Assembly (NCBI GenBank): GCA_900546065.1
Contig: URBK01000002.1
Location: 62,001 to 126,000 of the forward strand
Direction of reading: 5' to 3'
DNA from: an uncultured Alistipes sp.
GTDB lineage: Bacteria > Bacteroidota > Bacteroidia > Bacteroidales > Rikenellaceae
Length of the DNA stretch: 64,000 nucleotides
In this document: in pieces, positions 9,325 through 17,313 of the stretch
How the letters are laid out: each line of letters begins with the position of its first letter
Numbering within the stretch: the first letter of the stretch is position 1
Made by a program: the position numbers and the translations under genes
Notes under the pieces: generated by a model
What the model was told of the DNA's origin: nothing
Databases searched by the model: none
Seen by the model: the letters and a program-made list of their open reading frames with translations, nothing else

Positions 9325-9863
9325 CGCCGCACCACCTTTCTGCGCAGAGCCGCCCACAACGCACCCGCCGCGGCACCCGCCACGAGCAAATATACGGGCG
9401 ATATTGCGAAATACCACACCACAACGGCCACGGCCGCCGCCACGGCGACCAATATCCAGTGCATGCCCTTGACAAAACCGGCTATGGGGGCTATGATCAG
9501 AGCCACGACAGCCGGACGCATACCCTTGAATGCGGCATCGACAACGGCGTTATGACGCACCGAGGCGAAGAATACCGCCACCAGAAGTATCACCGTGAAT
9601 GCCGGCAGCACAACCCCCGCCAAAGCCGTCACGGCACCGCGGTATCCGTAGAGCTTGTATCCGACGAATACCGACGTATTGAGCGATATGGGGCCGGGGG
9701 CCGACTGCGCCAGCGTCAGCAGGTCGAGGAAGTCACGCTCCTCGATCCAGCCGCGTCGGCGTATAACCTCGTTCTGGATTATGGGGATCATGGCATAGCC
9801 GCCCCCGAATGTGAATAGTCCGATCTTGAAGAACGACCAGAAAAGTTCCAAATATCTGTTCAT
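9321..9863 (-). CDS. Chromate transporter family protein, first half-size subunit
   Basis: 180 residues. Like its partner it carries the CHR signature (KIGLFTFGGGYAMIPIIQNEVI) and the SAPGPISLNTSVFVGY block. The two halves are homologous, and one probably inserts inverted relative to the other to form one transporter. It overlaps the next gene by 4 nt. It lies 31 nt downstream of the methyltransferase gene and so probably belongs to the U32-methyltransferase-transporter transcription unit. Confidence 0.9.
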   Translation of the reverse strand: MNRYLELFWSFFKIGLFTFGGGYAMIPIIQNEVIRRRGWIEERDFLDLLTLAQSAPGPISLNTSVFVGYKLYGYRGAVTALAGVVLPAFTVILLVAVFFASVRHNAVVDAAFKGMRPAVVALIIAPIAGFVKGMHWILVAVAAAVAVVVWYFAISPVYLLVAGAAAGALWAALRRKVVRR

Positions 9864-9894
9864 CTCCCTATGTGTGATTTACACCTACCGTTGT

Positions 9895-10779
9895 CTACCG
9901 CTGCATGCGGCAGAAGGTTCCCAACGGCAGACGTTTGCCTGCCGTATCGGCGAAGCACAACTCGCCATACTCATACTCACCCGCGCCGAAACACTGCATA
10001 AGGGCCGTATGCGCCACAACGGGCGAGAGACCCATCGAATAGAGGTTCAGCACCACGAAGCCGTCGGCTGCAAGCAGCGACGCACAGCAATCAAGCATCT
10101 CGAGCAGGTTCTGTTCGAGCACCCACTTCTCGCCTGCGGCGCCGCGTCCGTAAGCGGGAGGGTCAAGTATTATGCCGTCGTAGCGGCGGCCGCGGCGCAC
10201 CTCGCGCCGTACATACTTCAAGGCATCCTCAACGACCCAGCGTATATCCTTCAGGCCGCTCGCCTCCATATTCTCGCGCGCCCACGTCACGACCTGCCGT
10301 ACCGAGTCGACATGCGTCACGCGCGCTCCCGCAGCACATGCCGCCAGCGACGCCCCGCCCGTATAGGCAAAGAGGTTCAACACCTCGGGCGCCGTGCCGC
10401 GCAATGCCATGCGAGCGGTATGGTCATAGATATAGTCCCAGTTTGCCGCCTGCTCGGGAAAGAGTCCCACATGCTTGAACGACGTGGGCACCAACCGCAT
10501 GCGCAGCTGCAACGGCCCGCGGCGATACTCCACCGGCCACCCCTGCGCCATGCGCCCGTCACGGAACCACCAGCGGCCGCGTTCGTCGCTTCCGGCGCCC
10601 GACAGCCGTGTAAATACGCCGTCGGCAAGGCGCTGCCACTCCTCCTCGGAGAGAGTCTTGCGCCATACGGCCTGCGGCTCGGGACGCCGAAGGACGTAGC
10701 GGCCGAAACGTTCGAGTTTCTCCCCGCCGCCAGAATCGAGAAGTTCGTATGCCGCAAAATCGGGTGTCAATATATCCAT
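9895..10779 (-). CDS. RlmI/RlmK-like SAM-dependent methyltransferase
   Basis: 294 residues with a Rossmann-fold methyltransferase core. Motif I is LNLFAYTGGASLAA, followed by an acidic end of strand 2 (THVDSV) and motif IV DPPAYGRG. The layout matches the RlmI/RlmK-like group that methylates 23S rRNA. The N-terminal ~100 residues (GRWWFRDGRMAQGWPVEY) form an extra domain common to Bacteroidetes members. The start is at the second Met of a MetMet pair, at 10779. It lies 23 nt after the U32 gene. The exact target base is not known. Confidence 0.85.
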   Translation of the reverse strand: MDILTPDFAAYELLDSGGGEKLERFGRYVLRRPEPQAVWRKTLSEEEWQRLADGVFTRLSGAGSDERGRWWFRDGRMAQGWPVEYRRGPLQLRMRLVPTSFKHVGLFPEQAANWDYIYDHTARMALRGTAPEVLNLFAYTGGASLAACAAGARVTHVDSVRQVVTWARENMEASGLKDIRWVVEDALKYVRREVRRGRRYDGIILDPPAYGRGAAGEKWVLEQNLLEMLDCCASLLAADGFVVLNLYSMGLSPVVAHTALMQCFGAGEYEYGELCFADTAGKRLPLGTFCRMQR

Positions 10780-10802
10780 CATAACATTCGTTTTTCAAAT
10801 CA

Positions 10803-12626
10803 TCACTTACGCTGCGCGCTGCAGTCGACAAGCGACATCACACACCTCCGGCAATCGAACTCCAGACGGTAGCGCGACGCACCGTGCCGCAGATACAGGT
10901 CACCGCGCAGCGTCGGCCGCTCACGCAGACACTCGCCGATCTCGCGACGGATGCAGTAACTCGACTCCATCACCCGCTGCCCCACCGTCGAGCGCGCACA
11001 CTCCAATGCCGGCTCTATCTCCCGCGCGCCGTGCCGGCGGTAGAACTCCGCCGCCATGCTGTTCGTAACGTTCTCATAGCGGCTTACCTGCTCGCGCGGA
11101 TAACGCGCAGTGCCGTCATCGGCCATGATGCGATGTTCGCGCGGCAACGCTTCGCGTGCCTTGAGCAGAGCCTCAAGCCCCTCGCGCCGCACTTCGGCCA
11201 ACAGCGACGCCGGAGCAAAGATATAGGCCCCGTCGACCAGCACCTGATCCATGCGGAATATCGTATCGCCGCACTTGCCCATCACGCGCCGCACCGTCTC
11301 GACCATATCCACACCGCCCGTAGCATCGGAGAGTTCCGCCGAATGCCACAGTCGGACCTCCGTACCCTGTTCATCCAAGAGTCTGAGCCCGATGCCACCG
11401 ACCGACATAGCCACACGGGCTGATACGCCTATGGTTCGTCGCGTGCGGCTGCGGTCCAAAGCCAGTGAGAAGCGGTGGTCGTAGTTGCGGTATACCTCCG
11501 TGCCGACCTTGATGCCCGACATACGGTTCGGATATACCACCGGACCGTCGACACGGTTTACATTCGTACCCGCCGCCCCCGATGCCGAGACCGTACATAT
11601 ACCGTCACCAGCCGCCAGCGGCACCGCACAGTCCATACGGAACCCTCCGCGCACGAGGCCCGTCACACGCCCCACATATTCGCCCACGGCCTTCGGCGTA
11701 TCGAACGACGCCACGCCGCGCCGCTTGCCGTGGAGCATGTACTCCGTCGCCCCGCGCGTGAAGCTCTTCGACGGGTCGGGCTCGAACTCCCGCACCGTGC
11801 GGCCGCACGACGAACGTACGTAATCCTTCCAACGGCGCGAAAGAATCTCGTCCAGACGATCGCGGTAATATGAGACCACATTCTTTATGTAGCGAAGATC
11901 CTTCAGCCGCCCCTCGATCTTGAACGACGTGACTCCGGCATCCATCAACGCCTCCAGATCGGGCGAGAGATCCATGTCGCGCACCGACAGAAGGTGTTTT
12001 CCCGCGATGATGGTACGCCTCGCCTCGTCCGTCAGATCGTACGGCAGACGGCACGCCTGCGAACACTCGCCGCGGTTGCCGCTGCGCGGCGACATCGACC
12101 GCGACAGAAAGCAGCGGCCGCTGTATCCCACACATATCGCCCCATGAACGAAACACTCGAGATCGACCGCATGCGTGGCGCGGCGTATGCGACGTATGTC
12201 GTCGAGCGTCAGCGCCCGTTCGAGTATTATGCGCGCAAAGCCGCACCCCTCCAGAAAGACGGCATCCTCCTCGGTCATGCACCCCGCCTGTGTCGAGGCG
12301 TGCAGTTCGACCGGAAGGTTCATCTGCCGCAGGGCCATGTCCTGCACGATCAGCGCATCGACATCAGCCGCGATAAGTTCGCGCGCCGCGGCCTCCGCCG
12401 CCGCAAGCTCGTCCTCAAAGATGACGGTATTCAGCGCGGCATAGAGTCTCGCCCCGTAACGGTGGGCATATTCGGCGGCACGGGCAACATCCTCGACGCT
12501 GTTTGCGGCTGCACGGCGCGCCCCGAAGCGGGCGCCGCCCATATAGACGGCATCCGCTCCGTGGTCTATGGCCGCCACGGCCGCCTCCAGATCCTTTGCC
12601 GGAGCCAACAGTTCGATACGTCGCAT
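10803..12626 (-). CDS. U32 family peptidase-like protein (TrhP/YhbU type)
   Basis: 607 residues. It begins with the typical MRRIELLAPAKDLEAA and GADAVYMGG of the U32 TIM-barrel domain. The signature ECFVHGAICVGYSGRCFLS with clustered cysteines (CSQACRLPYDL) is also present. E. coli relatives (TrhP, RlhA, UbiU/V) are Fe-S proteins that hydroxylate tRNA, rRNA or ubiquinone precursors using prephenate. A tRNA/rRNA hydroxylation role is therefore more likely than proteolysis. The C-terminal extension resembles long Bacteroidetes members. The start at 12626 follows a -7 box at 12646-12653; the longer frame to 12770 would read through the promoter and the nrdG terminator. Confidence 0.88.
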   Translation of the reverse strand: MRRIELLAPAKDLEAAVAAIDHGADAVYMGGARFGARRAAANSVEDVARAAEYAHRYGARLYAALNTVIFEDELAAAEAAARELIAADVDALIVQDMALRQMNLPVELHASTQAGCMTEEDAVFLEGCGFARIILERALTLDDIRRIRRATHAVDLECFVHGAICVGYSGRCFLSRSMSPRSGNRGECSQACRLPYDLTDEARRTIIAGKHLLSVRDMDLSPDLEALMDAGVTSFKIEGRLKDLRYIKNVVSYYRDRLDEILSRRWKDYVRSSCGRTVREFEPDPSKSFTRGATEYMLHGKRRGVASFDTPKAVGEYVGRVTGLVRGGFRMDCAVPLAAGDGICTVSASGAAGTNVNRVDGPVVYPNRMSGIKVGTEVYRNYDHRFSLALDRSRTRRTIGVSARVAMSVGGIGLRLLDEQGTEVRLWHSAELSDATGGVDMVETVRRVMGKCGDTIFRMDQVLVDGAYIFAPASLLAEVRREGLEALLKAREALPREHRIMADDGTARYPREQVSRYENVTNSMAAEFYRRHGAREIEPALECARSTVGQRVMESSYCIRREIGECLRERPTLRGDLYLRHGASRYRLEFDCRRCVMSLVDCSAQRK

Positions 12627-12645
12627 CACAACTCGTTTTACGCCG

Positions 12646-12669
12646 CAAAGATACTCACATTTGTGAGTA
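12646..12669 (-). promoter_or_regulatory. Promoter of the U32 operon with an overlapping palindrome (possible operator)
   Basis: On the minus strand TATCTTTG (12646-12653) is a perfect -7 box. Directly upstream, and overlapping it by two bases, is an inverted repeat with 8-bp arms and a 2-bp centre, TACTCACATTTGTGAGTA (12652-12669). A dimeric regulator bound there would cover the -7/-33 spacer. The regulator is unknown. Confidence 0.55.
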
Positions 12670-12705
12670 AGGAGATACGCCGCGGCAAGAAAAAAAAGTG
12701 ACAAG

Positions 12706-12746
12706 AAAATCGGGGCGCGGCGGAAGACAGCTCCACCACGCCCCGA
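12706..12746 (-). terminator. Rho-independent terminator after nrdG
   Basis: An 8-bp GC-rich stem (arms 12710-12717 and 12739-12746) that can extend inwards, followed on the minus strand by TTTT. It lies about 20 nt after the nrdG stop. Confidence 0.7.
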
Positions 12747-12766
12747 CATTCTCTCTACACGCCACC

Positions 12767-13234
12767 TCAACGACGACGGAAACGGTAAGTTATATCCTCC
12801 ATCGTTCCGTTGCGATCCACGCGATACATGCGCTGATTTGTCTCGGGCGACGTCAACGCTCCGCGTGCAGCGTCATACGGGCCCAGCTTTATGTAGTCGA
12901 ACGTCGCAGCCGCGACGCCCTCCGGAAGATCCGTACGGCCCGAATACCACCCTATGCGAAGCCGCGGCGCCAAGTGCCGCACCTCGGCGGCCAGAGACGC
13001 AATACCCTGCGGGTCGCCGTCGCCGCCCATGAAGCAGAGGCACGTTATACCCTCGCCGTAACGCTCCAGCAGCGCCGCCAGAGCATCGGCATCGAGCCGC
13101 TCGCCACGATCCTCACGCAGATGGGGACTGTGGCACCCCTCACAACGGTAGGGACACCCCGTGATGTTGATCGCAAGGGTCACCTCGTCGGGGATCTCCG
13201 CAAAGACTATGTCGAAATTATAATACCTGATCAT
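12767..13234 (-). CDS. nrdG: Anaerobic ribonucleotide reductase activating protein
   Basis: 155-residue radical SAM protein. The CPYRCEGC motif (CX3CX2C) binds the 4Fe-4S cluster, and FMGGDGDP is the SAM-binding glycine motif. It uses SAM to create the glycyl radical on NrdD. The start overlaps the end of nrdD by 17 nt, so the pair is one transcription unit and is likely translationally coupled. The length is normal for NrdG. Expression should follow nrdD and the upstream riboswitch. Confidence 0.96.
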   Translation of the reverse strand: MIRYYNFDIVFAEIPDEVTLAINITGCPYRCEGCHSPHLREDRGERLDADALAALLERYGEGITCLCFMGGDGDPQGIASLAAEVRHLAPRLRIGWYSGRTDLPEGVAAATFDYIKLGPYDAARGALTSPETNQRMYRVDRNGTMEDITYRFRRR

Positions 13235-15377
13235 TCGCTGCGGCTTTCACTCCATCCTGCCTGAGGTCGACGACATTCTCCGCCGGCGCCATGTGTGCAT
13301 AGTAGCGGCGTGCGGCCTCCTTCTGGCGTGCGGCCGAGAAGTTCGACACGCGCTTCATGTAACCGATCACACGCGTCAGGTAATCGACATTGTGCGAGTG
13401 GCACTCGGGACACTCCTTAAGATATCGCTTGTCGATATGTCCGCACTCGTTGCAGACCGTATTCGGGATGTTGAACGTGAAGTAGTTGCAACCCTCCTTC
13501 GCCGCCACACGCAGCAGCTGGCGGTACTGCTCGCGCGAGAGATGGTCTTCGAGGTTCATGTGCAGGGCCGAGCCTCCCGTCAGGTGCTCGATATAGCGGC
13601 GGCCGTGCAGGCGGAACTTGTCCAGAACGTTGAGCGATTCGTCCTCAACCACATAGAAATAGGAGTTGTAACAGTCGCGCGGCACCGCATACCCGTCCTC
13701 ACGGTCCCACTTTGCATGCTTGACGCCAACGTTCTCGGCGGGAATCATCTCGCAGTTGAACATCAGCTCCTTGGTGCGGTACTTGCGGTTGTATTTCTCG
13801 ACAAGGCCCAGCACCTCCTGCACGAACGCGGCGTAACGATCATTGTCGTCGATACTCATGCCGAGGAACTCGGCCGCCTCGACAAGGCCGTTCACGCCCA
13901 CCGTAAGATATTGGCGCGAGAGGTTGATATATCCCGCATCGAACAGCGGCAGCATACCCTTTGCCTGAAGGCTCTTGAGGTTCTCGTTATATGCCGTCTG
14001 CACCTTGTGCACCAGATCCACCACATCGGCAAGGAAGGTCATGTAGTGCATGTTGTTCTTCACGGCGTACTGTATGCAGCGGTTGAGATTGATCGTCAGC
14101 ACGCTCTTCGAGCCCGTCGATACGCCGCCCGCCCCGAGCGTATAGCTGAAACCGTTGTCCTGAATCTCGTTACGCAGGCGGCAGCAGCTCGACAACGAGT
14201 CGGCATTGTCGCTGATGTAGGTGAAGAACGAGTGTCCCTCGGCATACATCTCGGCCGTGAAGTCGCCCCACTCGCTATCCATCACGTCGCCGTCCCGGGT
14301 AAGCAATGCCATTGTCTCGACGGGGAACGTAAGGACCGTACGCGTACGCTCGCGGTTGAACCACTTCATGAAACGTTTCTGCAGCCAGCTCAGAGACTCC
14401 CAGTGGGGGCGCGACCCGTCGGGGAAGACAAACTCCCCGAAGAGACTCTCGAAATAGTAACGGTCGTAATATGCCACGTTCCAGAAGACGGCTTGGAAGT
14501 TACGCGCACCCGTCGGCTGGTTGATCGAATAGACGATCTGCTCGAAGCAGTCGGTGATGACCTTGTCGATGGTGCGGCGCTTCTTCGACAAGTCGACCAC
14601 ATCGTCCGCACGAAGGTAGTAATCCTCGCCGTACTCCTTCTCGATGAAGTAGTTCATGTACATCAGGAACTCAGGCGTGGCGCATGCGCCGCTCAGCATG
14701 CTCGACACGATGAAGACCATGTTGACAAAGCCCCCGCAGAACGACTTGAGGTTTGTCGGGCGCTTCGAGTTGCCGCCTATGGATAACGTGCCGTTCAACA
14801 GCCACGGATACATCGTAATCGAGGCGCAGTAGTTGGCCATCGACGTCTCGTCGTTCTTGTAGATGAAGTGGTTGTTGAGCAGATAGAGGTATTTGTCCGC
14901 CAGCTCTTTGCCGTACATCTCCTTTATGCGGTCCGTCAGCAGACGGCGGTTCAGGCGTATGAAGTTCTGCTTTGGCAGCTCACCGATAAGCGTGGCGATG
15001 TTCTTGTTCTCGACGTTGGCATTGGCGTCGTACTTGCTGCCCGTGGCGGGATTCGAGGCATCGCAATAGTTGATCAGGAACTCCAGCTTCTCGCGATCCT
15101 CACGATCCTCAGTGTGCTTCTGGCGATAGAGCATGTAACTCTTGGCCACGGCGAAGTAACGCTCCGCCATGAGCGCGACCTCAACCTGATTCTGTATCTC
15201 CTCGACGCTCATGCCGTCCGAGACGTGCACGCGGCTCAGCACCGAGATCAGATCCTCGTCGGTGGCATATCCCCCGACCGAAAGAAAGGCCTTGCGTACG
15301 GCCCGCTTGATCTTCTCGACCGAAAAGACCTCGCGCTTACCGTCGCGCTTGACGATGTAAAGTTCCGATGTACCCAT
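13218..15377 (-). CDS. nrdD: Anaerobic (class III) ribonucleoside-triphosphate reductase
   Basis: 719 residues; makes dNTPs for DNA synthesis under anoxia. An N-terminal ATP-cone allosteric domain is visible (VKRDGKREVFSVEKIKRAV), then the ten-stranded barrel core. The C-terminal zinc site is built from CNECG and CPECH. The glycyl-radical region is RVIGYM about 40 residues from the end. NrdG follows, overlapping by 17 nt. A cobalamin riboswitch with its own promoter lies about 180-360 nt upstream on the same strand with no gene between. Expression is therefore predicted to fall when B12 is plentiful. Confidence 0.96.
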   Translation of the reverse strand: MGTSELYIVKRDGKREVFSVEKIKRAVRKAFLSVGGYATDEDLISVLSRVHVSDGMSVEEIQNQVEVALMAERYFAVAKSYMLYRQKHTEDREDREKLEFLINYCDASNPATGSKYDANANVENKNIATLIGELPKQNFIRLNRRLLTDRIKEMYGKELADKYLYLLNNHFIYKNDETSMANYCASITMYPWLLNGTLSIGGNSKRPTNLKSFCGGFVNMVFIVSSMLSGACATPEFLMYMNYFIEKEYGEDYYLRADDVVDLSKKRRTIDKVITDCFEQIVYSINQPTGARNFQAVFWNVAYYDRYYFESLFGEFVFPDGSRPHWESLSWLQKRFMKWFNRERTRTVLTFPVETMALLTRDGDVMDSEWGDFTAEMYAEGHSFFTYISDNADSLSSCCRLRNEIQDNGFSYTLGAGGVSTGSKSVLTINLNRCIQYAVKNNMHYMTFLADVVDLVHKVQTAYNENLKSLQAKGMLPLFDAGYINLSRQYLTVGVNGLVEAAEFLGMSIDDNDRYAAFVQEVLGLVEKYNRKYRTKELMFNCEMIPAENVGVKHAKWDREDGYAVPRDCYNSYFYVVEDESLNVLDKFRLHGRRYIEHLTGGSALHMNLEDHLSREQYRQLLRVAAKEGCNYFTFNIPNTVCNECGHIDKRYLKECPECHSHNVDYLTRVIGYMKRVSNFSAARQKEAARRYYAHMAPAENVVDLRQDGVKAAANDQVL

Positions 15378-15383
15378 AGTGTC

Positions 15384-15417
15384 TATGTATTAGTCCGTAT
15401 TTATGTATTAATCCGTA
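15384..15417 (-). repeat. Two 16-bp direct repeats just before the nrdD start
   Basis: On the minus strand TACGGATTAATACATA and TACGGACTAATACATA stand in tandem with 18-bp spacing. They differ at one position and end 6 nt before the nrdD ATG. They sit in the leader downstream of the riboswitch, where a protein site or an RNA expression platform could act. They do not look like the NrdR box as I remember it. Confidence 0.6.
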
Positions 15418-15554
15418 AAGTTTTTCCGTCGCACGATGCGGCAGGGGGCGAAAAGGCCCTGCTTGCGCGGCACAAAGCCCGAAAGCCGTCATCGTAACAA
15501 ATAAATTCCTGAAAAAATGTTGTCGCCGCACCCTCACGTCCCGAAAGGCAGATG

Positions 15555-15725
15555 GCGTCGCCGCCGAGGCAGGTCTTCTGACTCGTCCCTGCCGCACGCC
15601 TTCCCGTCCCGCAGGACAGTGGCGAAGAATGTGCGGCCTCGAAAAGGGGGACTCACAGCTACGGGCATAGTCGCGGTTTTGCACCGCGTTCCCTTTTAAT
15701 CCCGTGCCGGCTGCTGCCGACGTCG
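15555..15725 (-). ncRNA. Cobalamin (B12) riboswitch in the nrdDG leader
   Basis: Read on the minus strand, conserved B12-element blocks appear in order: AAAAGGGAACGCGGTGCAAA, then the core GCCCGTAGCTGTGAGTCC, then CCACTGT, then the B12 box GAGTCAGAAGACCTGCC. Outer complementary GC-rich segments could form P1. The spacing and order match the cobalamin riboswitch family, which binds adenosyl- or related cobalamins. The boundaries are approximate. The only downstream genes on this strand are nrdD and nrdG. Confidence 0.93.
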
Positions 15726-15740
15726 GAACCTCGTGCAGTA

Positions 15741-15773
15741 CAAAAGTAGATACGATTTTCGGCTTCGGGCCAA
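15741..15773 (-). promoter_or_regulatory. Promoter of the riboswitch-nrdDG transcript
   Basis: The minus strand carries TACTTTTG (15741-15748) as a -7 box and a TTG at 15771-15773, with a 22-nt gap. Transcription would start near 15735, directly ahead of the riboswitch. Confidence 0.65.
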
Positions 15774-15818
15774 CGGGAGGGCCCCAATTAATGAACAAAA
15801 TATGAACAAAAGAAAAAT

Positions 15819-15848
15819 AACGGCCCTGCACATCACTCTGCGGCCGTT
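15819..15848 (-). terminator. Second hairpin behind the efflux operon
   Basis: A 7-bp stem (arms 15819-15825 and 15842-15848) followed on the minus strand by a T-rich stretch. It could back up the stronger terminator at 15861-15903. Confidence 0.55.
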
Positions 15849-15860
15849 TCAGCCAACGAC

Positions 15861-15903
15861 AAAAAAACGTCCGGCCCGCATTCACTCGAATACGGGCCGG
15901 ACG
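15861..15903 (-). terminator. Rho-independent terminator of the RND efflux operon
   Basis: An 11-bp GC-rich stem (arms 15868-15878 and 15893-15903) followed on the minus strand by seven Ts (15861-15867), 21 nt after the outer-membrane factor stop. It separates this operon from the riboswitch promoter. Confidence 0.92.
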
Positions 15904-15924
15904 ATATCTCACGATCAGCCTGCG

Positions 15925-17313
15925 CTACGCCTCCTTCTCCTCCGACTGCCAGCCGCCACCCAGAGCCTTATACAGCTCTACCAGAGCAAGATACTTGGCC
16001 AGCACAGCCTTATTGACCTCCACCTGAGCATCAAAGAAACTACGTTCGGCATCCAGAAAGTCGATATATCGTATATCGCCCGAGATGTATTGCAGCTGCG
16101 TCAGCTCGACATACTTGCGCGACGCCTCGCGCAGATTGCGTTTCAGCTCGGCCGAGCGGCTCGCGCTGCGATATGCCACGATGGCATCGTTCACCTCGCG
16201 GAATGCCGTCAGCACCTTCTGCTCGTAACCCAGACGAGACGCGTCGTATGCCGCCATAGCCGCACGATACTTCGCGCGCTTGGCCCCGAACGAGAATATC
16301 GGCCCTGCCAGCTGTCCCGACAGATATGAGAACGGAGACGAGATCAACCCCCGCAGGGCATCGTTCTCGACACCGCCCGTGACCGTAAACCGCAGACGCG
16401 GGAAACGGTCCGCATAGGCCATGCCTACATCGGCCATGGCCGCACGCAGCGACTCCTCCGCCTCGCGTATGTCGGGACGGCGCTGCAGCAGCGTCGACGG
16501 CAGACCCACGCCGCTGCCCTCGGGCAAGGCGGCATCCAGCGAATCGGCTCGCTCCACGGTAGAGGGATATCCGCCCGCAAGCAGCGATATCTCGTTCTCC
16601 TTCTGCGTTATCTCCATCTCCAGATCGGGGATCATGGCCGCCGACCGCGCCAGCTCCACCTTAGCCTGCTGATACGGTATCTCGGATGTGACGCCGCCCT
16701 CGAAACGCAGCTGCGCCTGTGCCAGACTCTCCTCACGGGCCGCAACAGTGCGGCGTACAATGTCGAGCTCCTGATCGAGCGCCACGAGCTCGAAATATGC
16801 CGTCGCCACCTGCGCGATGAGCGTCATGCGCATGGCGCGCGCACCCTCCACCGAGGCCAGATACTCGGCCAGAGCGCGCCGCTTGGCCCAACGCAGATTG
16901 CCCCACAGGTCGGCCTCCCAGCTGATCGTGGCCTTGACACTCAATTCGGGATCCACCGAGCTCTTCTCGCCATAGTATGCGTTCGTCTCGCGGTCGCCGA
17001 AGACAAGGCCGCTCATCGACGGCAGCAGTGCCGTCTTGTCTATACGATAGAGTTCGGCCATGCGGCGGACGTTGGCCTCGGCCGTCAACATATCCTTGTT
17101 GCGGTCGAGCGTACGGCGTATAAGATCGCACAGCGTCGAGTCGGCATACACCTCCCACCAATCCAGATCGGCCATCGTGAGCGAGTCGACCGCACCCTCG
17201 ACAATGGTCTCCGGAAGATTCAGATCGGGCGCCTGACACCGTTTCTGTATCGAGCAGCCGACCGACAGCAGGGCGGCAGCAACGACTGCCATGAACAACG
17301 TCGCACGTTTCAT
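15925..17313 (-). CDS. Outer-membrane efflux lipoprotein (TolC/NodT family)
   Basis: 462 residues forming the outer-membrane duct of a tripartite pump. The signal peptide ends in a lipobox (AALLSVGC), so the protein should be lipidated. Two OEP repeats follow (about residues 60-250 and 265-450), with typical phrases such as SWEADLWGNLRWAKR, STLLQRRPDIREAE and GPIFSFGAKRAKYRAA. It overlaps the RND gene by 4 nt and ends the operon, which is closed by a strong terminator. Confidence 0.94.
   Translation of the reverse strand: MKRATLFMAVVAAALLSVGCSIQKRCQAPDLNLPETIVEGAVDSLTMADLDWWEVYADSTLCDLIRRTLDRNKDMLTAEANVRRMAELYRIDKTALLPSMSGLVFGDRETNAYYGEKSSVDPELSVKATISWEADLWGNLRWAKRRALAEYLASVEGARAMRMTLIAQVATAYFELVALDQELDIVRRTVAAREESLAQAQLRFEGGVTSEIPYQQAKVELARSAAMIPDLEMEITQKENEISLLAGGYPSTVERADSLDAALPEGSGVGLPSTLLQRRPDIREAEESLRAAMADVGMAYADRFPRLRFTVTGGVENDALRGLISSPFSYLSGQLAGPIFSFGAKRAKYRAAMAAYDASRLGYEQKVLTAFREVNDAIVAYRSASRSAELKRNLREASRKYVELTQLQYISGDIRYIDFLDAERSFFDAQVEVNKAVLAKYLALVELYKALGGGWQSEEKEA

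Noticed and set aside
8767..9863. Broken full-length chromate transporter
   Set aside because: Both halves carry their own N-terminal signature and start; this is the known two-gene short-chain form with a 4-nt overlap.
13293..14786. Open frame of 497 codons opposite nrdD
   Set aside because: Antisense shadow of nrdD.
15337..15912. Minus-strand open frame across the riboswitch (191 codons)
   Set aside because: Covers the cobalamin riboswitch, promoter and terminators; not protein-like.
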